From contig NZ_CP029427.2 in NCBI RefSeq assembly GCF_002266465.3, forward strand, positions 6,202,501 through 6,266,500: DNA of 64,000 nt, in the 5' to 3' direction. Below are positions 35,211 through 43,545 of the stretch, in pieces (the stretch's first letter is position 1; every line of letters starts with the position of its first letter). The stretch comes from Bradyrhizobium symbiodeficiens (GTDB taxonomy: Bacteria; Pseudomonadota; Alphaproteobacteria; Rhizobiales; Xanthobacteraceae). Both the position numbers and the translations under genes were made by a program. The notes under the pieces were generated by a model. It saw nothing but the letters and a program-made list of their open reading frames with translations. It searched no databases and was not told where the DNA came from.

Positions 35211-37061
35211 TCACGCCCCCTCGAACTGCAGCCTCGCCAGCCGCGCATAAAGCCCGTTCGCGGCCACGAGTTCGGCATGCGTGCCCTGCTCGACGATCTT
35301 GCCCTGGTCCATCACCAGGATGCGGTCGCAGGACAAGACTGTCGCGAGGCGATGCGCGATCACCAGCGTGGTGCGGTGGCGCATCAGCTCCTCCAGCGCG
35401 GTCTGCACCAGCGTCTCGCTTTCGGCGTCGAGCGCGGAGGTGGCTTCATCGAGCAGCAAGAGCGGCGCATCGCGCAGGATGGCACGCGCGATCGCGATGC
35501 GCTGGCGCTGGCCGCCGGACAGCGTCACGCCACGCTCGCCGAGCGGGGTGTCGAAGCCTTCGGGCAGGCGGCGGATGAACTCGGCGGCATGCGCGAGCTC
35601 GGCAGCGCGCTCGACCTCGGCGTCGGTCGCACCGGGCCGGCCGAAGCGGATGTTCTCGCGGGCACTGGCGGCAAACACGTTCGATTCCTGCGGCACCAGC
35701 GCGATGCGCGCGCGGAAATCGCGGGGGTCCGCGGATCTGACCGGCACGCCATCAAGCGAGATCGCCCCGCTGCGCGGGTCGTAGAAGCGCAGCAGCAGGT
35801 GGAAGATCGTGCTCTTGCCGGCGCCGGACGGACCGACGATCGCGACCTTCTCGCCGGGGCGCACCGTGAACGAGACGGCATCGAGCACCTTGACGTCGCG
35901 CCGCGCCGGATAGGCAAAGCTGACCTGATCGAAGCCGACCTCGCCGCGTCCCGGCACCGGCAGCGCGCGCGGCGTGGCGGGCGCCTTGATGTCGGGCTGC
36001 ACACGCAGGATCTCGAACAGGCGCTCGGCCGCGCCTGACGCCGCCGAGACCTCGCCCCAGACTTCGCTGAGCTGGCCGAGGCCGGCCGCGGCGAACACGG
36101 CATACAGCACGAACTGACCGAGCCGGCCCGGCGAGATCGCCCCGGTGAGCACGTCATGCGAGCCGACCCAGAGGATCGCGACCACGCTTGCAAACACGAT
36201 GAAGATGATGATGGCCGTGAGCACGGATCGCGCCTGGGTCGAGGTGCGCGCGGCCTCATAGGCCTGCTCGACCTCGCCGCCGAAACGCTTCTCGGCGAAT
36301 GACTCGCTGGTATAGGCCTGCACGGTGCGGATGGCGCCGACCAGCTCGCCCGCATAGGCCGACGCCTCGGCCAGCGTGTCCTGCGCATTGCGCGACAGAC
36401 GCCGCACCCAGCGCCCGAACGCAACCAGCGGCAGCACGATCAAGGGAATGGCCAGCAGCACGAAGCCCGACAGCTTCGGGCTCGTGATCACCATCATCGC
36501 CGTCGCGCCGAGAAACATCATGAGATTACGCAGCGCGATCGACACCGAGGCGCCGACCGCCGATTTGAGCTGGGTGGTGTCGGCGGTGAGCCGCGAGATC
36601 AATTCGCCGCTGCGTGCGGAATCGAAGAAGGCGGGAGACAGCGAGAGCAGGTGAGCGAACACGTCGCGCCTGAGGTCGGCGACGATGCGCTCGCCGATCG
36701 TCATCACGAGGTAGTAGCGCGCGGCGCTGGCGAGCGCGAGCACGCCGACCACCGCGAGCATCACCGAGAAGTAGCTGTTGATCAGCTCGATGCCCTCCGG
36801 CGTCAGGCCGAAATCGATCATCCGGCGCACCGCGACCGGCACCAGCAGCGTGGTCAATGCCGCGACCGTGAGCGCGACGAAGGCCAGCGCTGCCCGGCCG
36901 CGATAGCGGCTGACATAGGGCGCCAGCGCAAGCAGCGGCCGCAGCTTGGCGCGACCCTTGGCCGGCTCTTCGATCAGCTCGGCCTCGATCGAGGGGGTGT
37001 CCGCGGCGTTCATTCCGGGCTGATCGACATACTGGTCATCAAGCCGTTCCACTGCGCTCAT
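35211..37061 (-). CDS. ABC exporter, fused permease and ATPase (MsbA-like, TIGR02204 type)
   Basis: About 616 residues. Membrane domain with six helices (about 50-330) beginning LAPYVSRYRGRAALAFVALT, and an ATPase domain with Walker A GPSGAGKSTIFHLLLRFYDP, Q-loop LVPQESNVFAA, signature LSGGQRQRIAIARAIL, Walker B LLLLDEATSALD and the switch His in VIAHRLATVL. Works as a homodimer. Relatives export lipids or drugs; TIGR02204 members are called MsbA-related. Start: ATG at 37059-37061 preferred to one 33 bases upstream; MNAADTPS at residue 17 of this form is also possible. Divergent from rpmE. Confidence 0.9.
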   Translation of the reverse strand: MSAVERLDDQYVDQPGMNAADTPSIEAELIEEPAKGRAKLRPLLALAPYVSRYRGRAALAFVALTVAALTTLLVPVAVRRMIDFGLTPEGIELINSYFSVMLAVVGVLALASAARYYLVMTIGERIVADLRRDVFAHLLSLSPAFFDSARSGELISRLTADTTQLKSAVGASVSIALRNLMMFLGATAMMVITSPKLSGFVLLAIPLIVLPLVAFGRWVRRLSRNAQDTLAEASAYAGELVGAIRTVQAYTSESFAEKRFGGEVEQAYEAARTSTQARSVLTAIIIFIVFASVVAILWVGSHDVLTGAISPGRLGQFVLYAVFAAAGLGQLSEVWGEVSAASGAAERLFEILRVQPDIKAPATPRALPVPGRGEVGFDQVSFAYPARRDVKVLDAVSFTVRPGEKVAIVGPSGAGKSTIFHLLLRFYDPRSGAISLDGVPVRSADPRDFRARIALVPQESNVFAASARENIRFGRPGATDAEVERAAELAHAAEFIRRLPEGFDTPLGERGVTLSGGQRQRIAIARAILRDAPLLLLDEATSALDAESETLVQTALEELMRHRTTLVIAHRLATVLSCDRILVMDQGKIVEQGTHAELVAANGLYARLARLQFEGA

Positions 37062-37168
37062 GAGATCCGACCCATTGCATTCGTTTGCTCCCAATAGGCC
37101 GGTGCAAGGGTAGTGGCAAATCCGGGATGTCCCTTAGGGGCAAACCCCGGTTCGCTACCCGGGATGGC

Positions 37169-37197
37169 TTGTTTTGCGGGGTTTCGTGAGGTATAGA
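37169..37197 (+). promoter_or_regulatory. Predicted sigma70-type promoter of rpmE
   Basis: TTGTTT (37169-37174) and TATAGA (37192-37197) are separated by exactly 17 bases, about 62 bases upstream of the rpmE ATG. An 8-bp inverted repeat, AAACCCCG (37142-37149) and CGGGGTTT (37177-37184), covers the -35 region and spacer and could be an operator or a chance structure. Confidence 0.5.
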
Positions 37198-37258
37198 CCC
37201 GCCCAAATCCGTCATTCGCTAGCCACCCAAGAAGGCGCCGGGGCGCCGAGGAATTGCC

Positions 37259-37486
37259 ATGAAAGCCGAAATTCACCCGAACTATCATACAATTAAGGTC
37301 GTGATGACCGACGGAACCGAGTACCTGACCCGCTCGACCTGGGGCAAGGAAGGCGACACGCTGAACCTCGACATCGACCCGAAGTCGCATCCGGCCTGGA
37401 CCGGCGGCAACGCCCAGATGCTGGACCGTGGCGGCCGCGTCTCGCGCTTCCAGAAGAAGTTTTCGGGCTTTCTCAAAAAGGATTGA
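37259..37486 (+). CDS. rpmE: 50S ribosomal protein L31
   Basis: 75-residue ribosomal protein. MKAEIHPNYHTIKVVMTDGT is the typical start; SHPAWTG and GGRVSRFQKKF close the protein. The Cys residues of the zinc-binding L31 form are absent (no CxxC), so this is the alphaproteobacterial Cys-less version. It has its own predicted promoter and a strong terminator just downstream, so it is monocistronic. Confidence 0.97.
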   Translation: MKAEIHPNYHTIKVVMTDGTEYLTRSTWGKEGDTLNLDIDPKSHPAWTGGNAQMLDRGGRVSRFQKKFSGFLKKD

Positions 37487-37511
37487 TCCGGCCCCGCAAA
37501 GGCTGGAGACG

Positions 37512-37541
37512 AAAACGCCCCCGCAAGCCGGGGGCGTTTTT
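37512..37541 (+). terminator. rpmE: Rho-independent terminator of rpmE
   Basis: Stem CGCCCCCG (37516-37523) / CGGGGGCG (37529-37536) with loop CAAGC; AAAA before and TTTTT after complete a classic terminator, 26 bases past the rpmE stop. Confidence 0.92.
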
Positions 37542-37550
37542 GTTCGTGAC

Positions 37551-37649
37551 CGTCATTCCGGGGCGCCCGAAGGGCGAGCCCGGAATCCATAGCCACGATC
37601 TTGAGTATGGATTCCGGGCCCGCGCCAAGTGGCGCGTCCCGGAATGACG
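37551..37649. repeat. Inverted-repeat element, family 4 (CGTCATTCCGGG type), copy A
   Basis: Outer arms CGTCATTCCGG and CCGGAATGACG, with an inner pair CCCGGAATCCATA / TATGGATTCCGGG. It lies between rpmE and rcdA, which converge here. A shorter relative is at 38549-38592. Confidence 0.8.
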
Positions 37650-37669
37650 ACCAAGATTGTTGATAGAGC

Positions 37670-38179
37670 CTACCGCTCGAACGCCGCCTTCAGCGCATTG
37701 AGGTGCGGCACCAGCGGATTGCCGATCGCGATGTGTTCGGCCGGCGGGGTGTGGATGGTGGTGTCGAGGCGGCGGACGCGGGTCTGCAGGCTCATCGAAC
37801 GATGGATCAGATCCTGGAGCTGCGAGGGCAGCTTCTCGATGGTATCGGCGGGGCCGGGATCGGCGGCGCTGAGCTTGACCTTGGTCTTCTCGCGGTTCGC
37901 CTGGCCTAGCGTCATCTCGCCTTCCTTCACCGCGCGATGCAACAGCAGCCAGGAGGCGAGCTGCATCAGGCGGGTGGTGAGGCGCATGCTCTCGGTCGCG
38001 TAGGTGAGGCTGACCGCACGGTCGAGCGCCTTGGCCTCGGTGCGGCCGGCGCCGTCGAGATAGGCGGCGGTCTCCTCGACGAGGTCCATGCCCTCGCGGA
38101 ACAGGACGCCGAACGCCGCAGAATTGGTGAATCGCTCGCTGAGTTGAACGAGAGCGCCGTCGGCCTGCAAACGTTCCAT
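37670..38179 (-). CDS. rcdA: RcdA/DUF1465-family proteolysis adaptor
   Basis: 169-residue protein of the DUF1465 family, founded by Caulobacter RcdA, an adaptor delivering CtrA and other substrates to ClpXP during the cell cycle. Conserved stretches: SERFTNSAAFGVLFREGMDL, EETAAYLDGAGR, LTYATESMRLTTRLMQLASW (three-helix core). The C-terminal tail (about 130-169) is expected to be flexible. Single gene. Function is inferred from family membership. Confidence 0.85.
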   Translation of the reverse strand: MERLQADGALVQLSERFTNSAAFGVLFREGMDLVEETAAYLDGAGRTEAKALDRAVSLTYATESMRLTTRLMQLASWLLLHRAVKEGEMTLGQANREKTKVKLSAADPGPADTIEKLPSQLQDLIHRSMSLQTRVRRLDTTIHTPPAEHIAIGNPLVPHLNALKAAFER

Positions 38180-38341
38180 GGTTAACGCCTCTTACGCAAC
38201 TGTTTGACTGCCCGGCTTTGACAGCCGGCTTATGATGAACAAATCATTGCGCGGGCGGGACGCGGAGTCCAGTGACAAGCGCGGATATGGTTTCCGCGGG
38301 TCATCCTTCGGAATTCAACTGCAACGCGATGCAAAAAACGC

Positions 38342-38370
38342 AAAAAAGAGCCGCCGGAAAACCGGCGGCT
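38342..38370 (-). terminator. Rho-independent terminator (minus strand)
   Basis: Perfect 9-bp stem AGCCGCCGG/CCGGCGGCT at 38349-38357 and 38362-38370 with a 4-base loop; on the minus strand it is followed by C and six Ts (38342-38347). It could end either the predicted small RNA or a transcript from the DUF1192 gene 273 bases upstream. Confidence 0.85.
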
Positions 38371-38443
38371 TTGAAAGTTGATAACAGGGAGGCGTCAAAC
38401 AGAGTGGACAGGAGCCACTCGGTGTCCAAACGAGGACAGTTCC
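38342..38443 (-). ncRNA. Predicted trans-acting small RNA with anti-Shine-Dalgarno loops
   Basis: Read on the minus strand: hairpin 1, TGTCC/GGACA (38434-38438 with 38423-38427); hairpin 2, GAGTGG/CCACTC (38415-38420 with 38402-38407), loop CTCCTGT; hairpin 3, weaker, TCAAC/GTTTGA sides (38378-38382 with 38395-38400), loop containing GCCTCCC; then a terminator with a perfect 9-bp GC stem, TTTT loop and T6 run (38342-38370). C-rich CTCC/CCTCCC loops complementary to ribosome-binding sites are typical of rhizobial small RNAs. A -10-like TTATGA lies just upstream. The 5' end is estimated. Confidence 0.55.
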
Positions 38444-38548
38444 AAGTCATAAACCCGAAAGCTTAATCGACCGTAAACGAGCGATTTTTTTGAGGGTTCG
38501 TTAGCCATGTCGGTCAGAGGCCGAGTGGCGTGCGGAACAAACTCTCAC

Positions 38549-38592
38549 TCGTCGTTCCGGGGCGCGACGAAGTCGCGAGCCCGGAATGACGA
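38549..38592. repeat. Inverted-repeat element, family 4, copy B
   Basis: TCGTCGTTCCGG (38549-38560) and CCGGAATGACGA (38581-38592) are reverse complements with one mismatch; the centre GCGCGAC-GAA-GTCGCG adds further pairing. Same family as 37551-37649. Confidence 0.75.
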
Positions 38593-38642
38593 GCGAGGAA
38601 GGTCTCGCACCGCATCCGGGACACGAGAGGGGAGCGTCGGTC

Positions 38643-38834
38643 TCACGACTTGAAAATGCTGTTGGCCGCGTCGCGCGAGGCGCGCTTCCTGGTGGCGGCT
38701 TCTTCCAGCCTTGCGATCTCGGACTTCAACAGCGTGACGCGCTCGGTCAGTTCCTCGACCGACAAGAGCGAGAGATCCTGTCCGATTTCATGGCTGATCT
38801 TCTTGCGCGGGCGGTCGTCGTCTTCCGTCGCCAT
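38643..38834 (-). CDS. DUF1192 small coiled-coil protein
   Basis: 63 residues from MATEDDDRPRKKISHEIGQD. The core LSLLSVEELTERVTLLKSEI ARLE is the DUF1192 signature: a short helix pair with heptads. Widespread small protein in Rhizobiales, function unknown. Divergent from the quinone oxidoreductase gene with about 117 bases between. A longer frame to 38870 adds an unlikely N-terminus. Confidence 0.85.
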   Translation of the reverse strand: MATEDDDRPRKKISHEIGQDLSLLSVEELTERVTLLKSEIARLEEAATRKRASRDAANSIFKS

Positions 38835-38951
38835 CCTCGTTCCTCCCCTCGTCCGCGGACCGGACCACACGGCTGAGGCAGTTGCCAGTCCGGACCGCGC
38901 TGGCTAATCAAAGGCCTCGTTCATCCCCGCACCTTCACCCAAGGACACATC

Positions 38952-39950
38952 ATGGACAAGCTGCCCGCGCAAATGACCGTGGTCGCCATCTCCAAGCCTG
39001 GCGGACCGGAGGTGCTGATCCCGGAACAGCGCGCGCTGCCGCAGCCCGGCCCCGACGAGATCCTGGTCAAGGTGATGGCTGCCGGCGTCAACCGGCCCGA
39101 CGTCGCACAGCGCTCCGGGGCCTATCCGCCGCCGCCCGGCGCGAGCGACCTGCCCGGTCTTGAGATCGCCGGCGAAGTGGTTGCCGTCGGCAGCAATGCC
39201 AAGCGGCACAAGATCGGCGACAAGGTGATGTCGCTCGTTGCCGGCGGAGGCTATGCGCAGTACTGCATCGCCCAGGACGCCCAGGCGATGAGCGTTCCGC
39301 CCGCGCTATCCATGAAGGAAGCCGGCGCGCTGCCGGAAACCCTGATGACGGTCTGGCACAATGTGTTCGAGCGCGGTGGCCTCAAGTCGGGCGAGACGCT
39401 GCTGATCCATGGCGGCTCCTCCGGCATCGGCACCATGGCGATCCAGCTGGCGAAGGCGTTCGGCGCGAAGGTGTTCGTCACCGTGGGATCGCAGGACAAG
39501 ATCGATGCCTGTCTCAAATTGGGCGCCGACCGCGCCATCAACTACAAGACCGAAGACTTCGTCGCCGTGGTCAAGGAAGCGACCAACAAGGAAGGCGTCA
39601 ATCTGATCCTCGACATGGTCGCCGGCGAATATGTCGACCGCAATTATGATGCCGCCGCGGTCGATGGCCGGATCGTGCAGATCGCGACCCTCAACGGCCC
39701 CAAGGTCACCGTCAACATCGCCAAAGTGATGGTCAAGCGCCTGACCCATACCGGCTCGACGCTGCGCCCCCGTACTAATGCGGACAAGGCGGCGATGGTG
39801 GCCGCAATTGAAGCGAAAGTGATGCCGCTTTTGCGCGAAGGCCGGGTCAAACCGCTGATGGACAGCACTTTCCCGCTGGAAAAGGCGGCCGATGCGCACC
39901 GGCGCATGGAGACGAGCGCACATATTGGCAAAATTGTGTTGGAGGTCTAG
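38952..39950 (+). CDS. NAD(P)H quinone oxidoreductase, PIG3/zeta-crystallin type
   Basis: 332-residue zinc-less medium-chain dehydrogenase. Features: GVNRPDVAQRSGAYPPPPGA, LPGLEIAGEVVAVG, the substrate-gate LPETLMTVWHNVFE, and the NADPH Rossmann motif IHGGSSGIGTMAIQLAKAFG (about 150-168). No structural zinc Cys cluster, as in quinone oxidoreductases. Probably cytosolic two-electron quinone or enal reduction. Single gene; ATG with AAGGAC upstream. Confidence 0.93.
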   Translation: MDKLPAQMTVVAISKPGGPEVLIPEQRALPQPGPDEILVKVMAAGVNRPDVAQRSGAYPPPPGASDLPGLEIAGEVVAVGSNAKRHKIGDKVMSLVAGGGYAQYCIAQDAQAMSVPPALSMKEAGALPETLMTVWHNVFERGGLKSGETLLIHGGSSGIGTMAIQLAKAFGAKVFVTVGSQDKIDACLKLGADRAINYKTEDFVAVVKEATNKEGVNLILDMVAGEYVDRNYDAAAVDGRIVQIATLNGPKVTVNIAKVMVKRLTHTGSTLRPRTNADKAAMVAAIEAKVMPLLREGRVKPLMDSTFPLEKAADAHRRMETSAHIGKIVLEV

Positions 39951-40089
39951 GCCGCTGACCCACAGGCAGCGGCGGAAACCCTTTGATTCTCCTCGCTTTC
40001 GTGGCATCTATCGCGACGCACCGGACGTACCCGTTCGGTCTGAAATCGTCTTCACCTGAAGAGTTTGCGTCGAACGCGGAGAACTGACC

Positions 40090-42966
40090 TTGCGTCTGAT
40101 CAGGTGCCTCGCGCCCATCGCGCTCGGCCTCATGATTCTCGTCGCCGCGTATCCCGCGCGCGCGCTCGACGCCGTCAGCGTCCGCAGCGACGCGCCCGCG
40201 ATCGACCTCACGGGCGTGCTCGAGCATCAGCGCAGCGATGCCGACCGCATCCAGGTCTCCACCGCGCCCGGCACCGACGGCATCGTCCGCCGCATCGAGG
40301 TGCGCGCCCGCGAAGGCGGCCAGAACTGGGTGGTGTTCGCGCTCGCCAACAACACCGACGACCAGCTCGACCGGCTGATCGTCGCCCCGCATTACCGCAT
40401 CGTCTCCTCGGGCCTCTTGTGGCCCGACCTCGGCCTGTCGCGCATCGCGACCATCACGCCGTCGACCGGCGACCGGCCGGAGCGGCAGGAAAGCCCGACT
40501 GCCGACGTGTTCCGCGTCACGCTCGACCCCGGCGCCGTCATCACCTTCGTCGCGGAACTGCGCACCGACAAGCTGCCGCAGCTCTATCTGTGGGAGCCGG
40601 AAGCCTACAAGGACAAGGTCAACTCGTTCACGCTGTACCAGGGCATCGTGATCGGCATCTCCGGCTTGCTCGCGCTGGTGCTGACCATTCTGTTCGTGGT
40701 CAAGGGCAGCATCATGTTCCCGGCCGCCGCGGCGCTGGCCTGGGCGGTGCTGGTCTATATCGGCGTCGATTTCGGCTTCTGGGGCAAGGTGCTCGACATG
40801 TCGAACAACGCCGAGCGCATCTGGCGCGCGGCGGGCGAGGCGATCCTGGCGGCGACGCTGCTGGTGTTCCTGTTCGCCTATCTCAATCTCAGCCGATGGC
40901 ACGTGCGCTATTCGCACATCACGGTGGGCTGGCTGGCGTTCCTGGGCTCGTTGGTGGCACTGGCCCTGTTCGATCCGGCGGTGGCCTCCGGCATCGCGCG
41001 CATCTCGCTGGTGCTGATCGCCTTCGCCGGCTTCGCGCTGATCGTCTACCTCTCCACCCACGGCTTCGACCGCGCGGTGCTGTTGATCCCGACTTGGTTC
41101 CTGCTGGTGGTCTGGGTGGTCGCGGCGGGCATGACGGTCGCGGGTTCGGTGACCAACGACATCGTCGGCCCTGCCCTGCTCGGCGGCCTCGTTCTCATCG
41201 TGATGCTGATCGGCTTCACGGTGATGCAGCACGCCTTCGCCGGCGGCGGCGCCACCACCGGCGTGGTCTCCGATATCGAGCGGCGCGCCCTGGCGCTGGC
41301 CGGCTCCGGCGACCTGATCTGGGACTGGGACGTTTCCGCCGACAAGGTTTTCACCAGCCCCGAGACCGAAGCCCTGCTCGGACTGAAGCGCGGCACGCTG
41401 GAAGGCCCGGCTGCCTCCTGGCTCGAAGTGCTGCATCCGCTCGACCAGGACCGTTTCCGCGCCGCGCTCGACAGCGTGCTCGACCAGCGCCGCGGCCGCC
41501 TCGTGCAAGATTTCCGCCTGCGCACCCCCGATGGCCATTTCATGTGGTTCGCGCTCAAGGCGCGCCCGGTGGTCGGCTCCGACGGCGAGGTCTCGCGCGT
41601 GGTGGGCACGCTCACCGACGTCACCGAACTCCGCAACGCGGAAGAGCGCCTGCTGCACGATTCCGTGCATGACAACCTCACCGGCCTGCCCAACCGCAAA
41701 CTGTTCATGGACCGGCTGGGCGCGGTGGCGCATTTCTCCAAGACCATGCCGACGCTGCGGCCAACGCTGATGGTGATCGACCTCGACCGCTTCAAGCAGG
41801 TCAACGATTCCGTCGGCATCGCAGTCGGTGATTCCATCCTGCTGACGCTGGCCCGCCGCCTCACCCGCATCCTGAAGCCGCAGGACACGCTGGCCCGGCT
41901 TGCCGGCGACCAGTTCGGCCTGATCCTGCTGTCGGAGCAGGACCCGGCCCGCATCACCGCCTTCGCCGAAACCATCCGCAAGACCATCCGCGCGCCGATC
42001 GCCTTCAACGAGCGCGAGATCTTCCTCACGGCGTCGATCGGCCTTGCGCTCTCCGATCCGCAAACGCAGCTGACGGACGAGATCATCAAGGATGCCGAAC
42101 TTGCGATGTATCACTCCAAGCGCATCGGCGGCGACCGCATCGACGTCTACAAGCCGGCGATGCGGGCGCGGAAGACCGACCGCCTGACGCTGGAGAGCGA
42201 GCTGCGCCGCGCCATCGAGCGGCAGGAGCTCACCATCCTGTACCAGCCGATCGTGCGGCTGGAGGATCGTTCGGTCGCCGGCTTCGAAGCGCTGGTGCGC
42301 TGGGATCACCCGAAGCTCGGCCGCATGGCGCCCTCGGAATTCATCACCATCGCGGAAGAAACCGGGCTGATCGTCGACCTCGGCATGTTCGTGCTCGACC
42401 AGACCGCCAAGCAGCTTTCGATCTGGCAGCGCGCGATGCGCTCGCGCGAGCCGATCTTCGCCTCCGTCAACGTCTCGTCGCGGCAGTTGCTGCGCCACGA
42501 TCTGATCCACGACATCCGCACCGTGCTGTCGCGCTCCTCGGTGGCCCGCGGCACGCTCAAGCTGGAATTGACGGAATCGCTGGTGATGGAGAATCCGGAG
42601 CACGCAGCGCAAATGCTGACGCGGATCCGCGAGCTCGGCACAGGGCTGTCGCTCGACGATTTCGGCACCGGCCATTCGTCGCTGGCCTATCTGCAGCGCT
42701 TCCCGTTCGACACCATCAAGATCGACCAGTCCTTCGTGCGCACCACCAACCGCGGCACCCGCCCGGTGATCCTGAAGTCGATCATCGCGCTCGCGCATGA
42801 CCTCGGCATGGACGTGGTGGCCGAAGGCGCCGAGACCGATTCCGACGCGGTCGAGCTCTACCAGATGGGCTGCGAATACGCGCAGGGCTTCGCCTTCGGC
42901 GAGCCGATGGACGCGGACGCCGCGATGCGGCTGCTGACGGAAGTGCGGCTGGAAGCCGCGAGCTGA
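40090..42966 (+). CDS. Membrane PAS-GGDEF-EAL cyclic-di-GMP phosphodiesterase with 7TM sensor
   Basis: 958 residues from a TTG start giving a clean signal peptide (ending ARALDA). Order: extracytoplasmic beta-rich domain (about 30-175); seven hydrophobic helices (about 180-390), resembling a 7TMR-DISM sensor; PAS (about 400-515); GGDEF-type domain (about 525-685) in which the active-site motif is AGDQF instead of GG(D/E)EF; EAL domain (about 700-950) with EALVRW, LKLELTES, DDFGTGHSSLAYL, KIDQSFV and EGAET intact. So it should hydrolyse c-di-GMP, the GGDEF part being regulatory. No operon partner. Confidence 0.92.
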   Translation: MRLIRCLAPIALGLMILVAAYPARALDAVSVRSDAPAIDLTGVLEHQRSDADRIQVSTAPGTDGIVRRIEVRAREGGQNWVVFALANNTDDQLDRLIVAPHYRIVSSGLLWPDLGLSRIATITPSTGDRPERQESPTADVFRVTLDPGAVITFVAELRTDKLPQLYLWEPEAYKDKVNSFTLYQGIVIGISGLLALVLTILFVVKGSIMFPAAAALAWAVLVYIGVDFGFWGKVLDMSNNAERIWRAAGEAILAATLLVFLFAYLNLSRWHVRYSHITVGWLAFLGSLVALALFDPAVASGIARISLVLIAFAGFALIVYLSTHGFDRAVLLIPTWFLLVVWVVAAGMTVAGSVTNDIVGPALLGGLVLIVMLIGFTVMQHAFAGGGATTGVVSDIERRALALAGSGDLIWDWDVSADKVFTSPETEALLGLKRGTLEGPAASWLEVLHPLDQDRFRAALDSVLDQRRGRLVQDFRLRTPDGHFMWFALKARPVVGSDGEVSRVVGTLTDVTELRNAEERLLHDSVHDNLTGLPNRKLFMDRLGAVAHFSKTMPTLRPTLMVIDLDRFKQVNDSVGIAVGDSILLTLARRLTRILKPQDTLARLAGDQFGLILLSEQDPARITAFAETIRKTIRAPIAFNEREIFLTASIGLALSDPQTQLTDEIIKDAELAMYHSKRIGGDRIDVYKPAMRARKTDRLTLESELRRAIERQELTILYQPIVRLEDRSVAGFEALVRWDHPKLGRMAPSEFITIAEETGLIVDLGMFVLDQTAKQLSIWQRAMRSREPIFASVNVSSRQLLRHDLIHDIRTVLSRSSVARGTLKLELTESLVMENPEHAAQMLTRIRELGTGLSLDDFGTGHSSLAYLQRFPFDTIKIDQSFVRTTNRGTRPVILKSIIALAHDLGMDVVAEGAETDSDAVELYQMGCEYAQGFAFGEPMDADAAMRLLTEVRLEAAS

Positions 42967-42990
42967 TCTTCGCTACCGCGAGTCCGGTGT

Positions 42991-43080
42991 CGTAGGGTGG
43001 GCAAAGGCGCGAAGCGCCGTGCCCACCAATCTTTCCGATGACGAAGAGATGGTGGACACACTCCGTTTTGCCCCCCTACG
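42991..43080. repeat. Inverted-repeat element, family 5 (CGTAGGGTGGGCAAAG type), copy A
   Basis: Begins CGTAGGGTGGGCAAAGGCGC and ends TTTTGCCCCCCTACG, with GCCCACCA/TGGTGGAC inner arms. Same family as the more perfect element at 57225-57314. Confidence 0.75.
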
Positions 43081-43119
43081 ATACTGCACTCGTCAGCAGC
43101 GGGCGAAACCGCCTGCGCC

Positions 43120-43389
43120 CTACCCCGGCCGCCGCCCGTCCTTCTTCATCTTCGTGAACCGCACGCTCTGGCCGTCCGGCATCCGCACGGCCTTGAACCC
43201 CGCGGCGAGGCAGGCTTCGCGTTGCGGCATCTGGATGTCGGGGCTGCGCAGGCTGTCCCACCATGAGGCACGGTTGGCCGCGCGCGGCAAGGCGGCGCCG
43301 ATGATCTCCTCGATCTGTTCGAAGCTCAGGACGAATTCGGCCTGCTTCTGCCGCAGCAGATAGTCGCGCAACGCGTCGTAGTCGTTCAC
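43120..43389 (-). CDS. Small DUF7662-like protein
   Basis: 89 residues from a GTG start (43387-43389): MNDYDALRDYLLRQKQAEFV, then SFEQIEEIIGAALPRAA, WWDSL and ACLAAGFKAVRM. The layout of an N-terminal helix, a conserved 'SFEQIEEIIG.LP.SA' block and 'AW..AGW' end recalls a family of small proteins thought to be HTH-like (DUF7662). Function unknown. A longer frame reaching 43521 adds Arg-rich sequence that overlaps the promoter area of the divergent cyclase gene and is unlikely. Confidence 0.7.
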   Translation of the reverse strand: MNDYDALRDYLLRQKQAEFVLSFEQIEEIIGAALPRAANRASWWDSLRSPDIQMPQREACLAAGFKAVRMPDGQSVRFTKMKKDGRRPG

Positions 43390-43545
43390 ATCAGTCCTCT
43401 CGTCCGAAACCCAGATCCGGCCACACGAGGCTGCCCAAAACCGTGCGCCGCATAAACCGATTCTTAACTCATTGCGACGGCGCCGTCCTTCCTTAAACAC
43501 TGCGCAAGCTTTCCGGCGCATCCACTAGGGGATCGGGAGCAAACG

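Larger units (their letters stand above)
38180..38642. other. Intergenic region with predicted small RNA and palindromic repeat
   Basis: 463 bases between rcdA and the DUF1192 gene, both on the minus strand. It contains a predicted small RNA with terminator (38342-38443, minus) and an inverted repeat (38549-38592). No protein-coding gene is convincing. Confidence 0.55.

Noticed and set aside
39847..42798. Very long open frame (about 980 codons) on the minus strand opposite the PAS-GGDEF-EAL gene
   Set aside because: It is a by-product of extreme third-position GC; its translation is Arg/His/Asp-rich without domains, while the plus strand encodes a clear multi-domain protein.
43390..43521. 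Longer N-terminus for the DUF7662-like protein
   Set aside because: Arg-rich, unlike the family, and it would cover the promoter region of the divergent cyclase; the GTG at 43389 gives the expected start.
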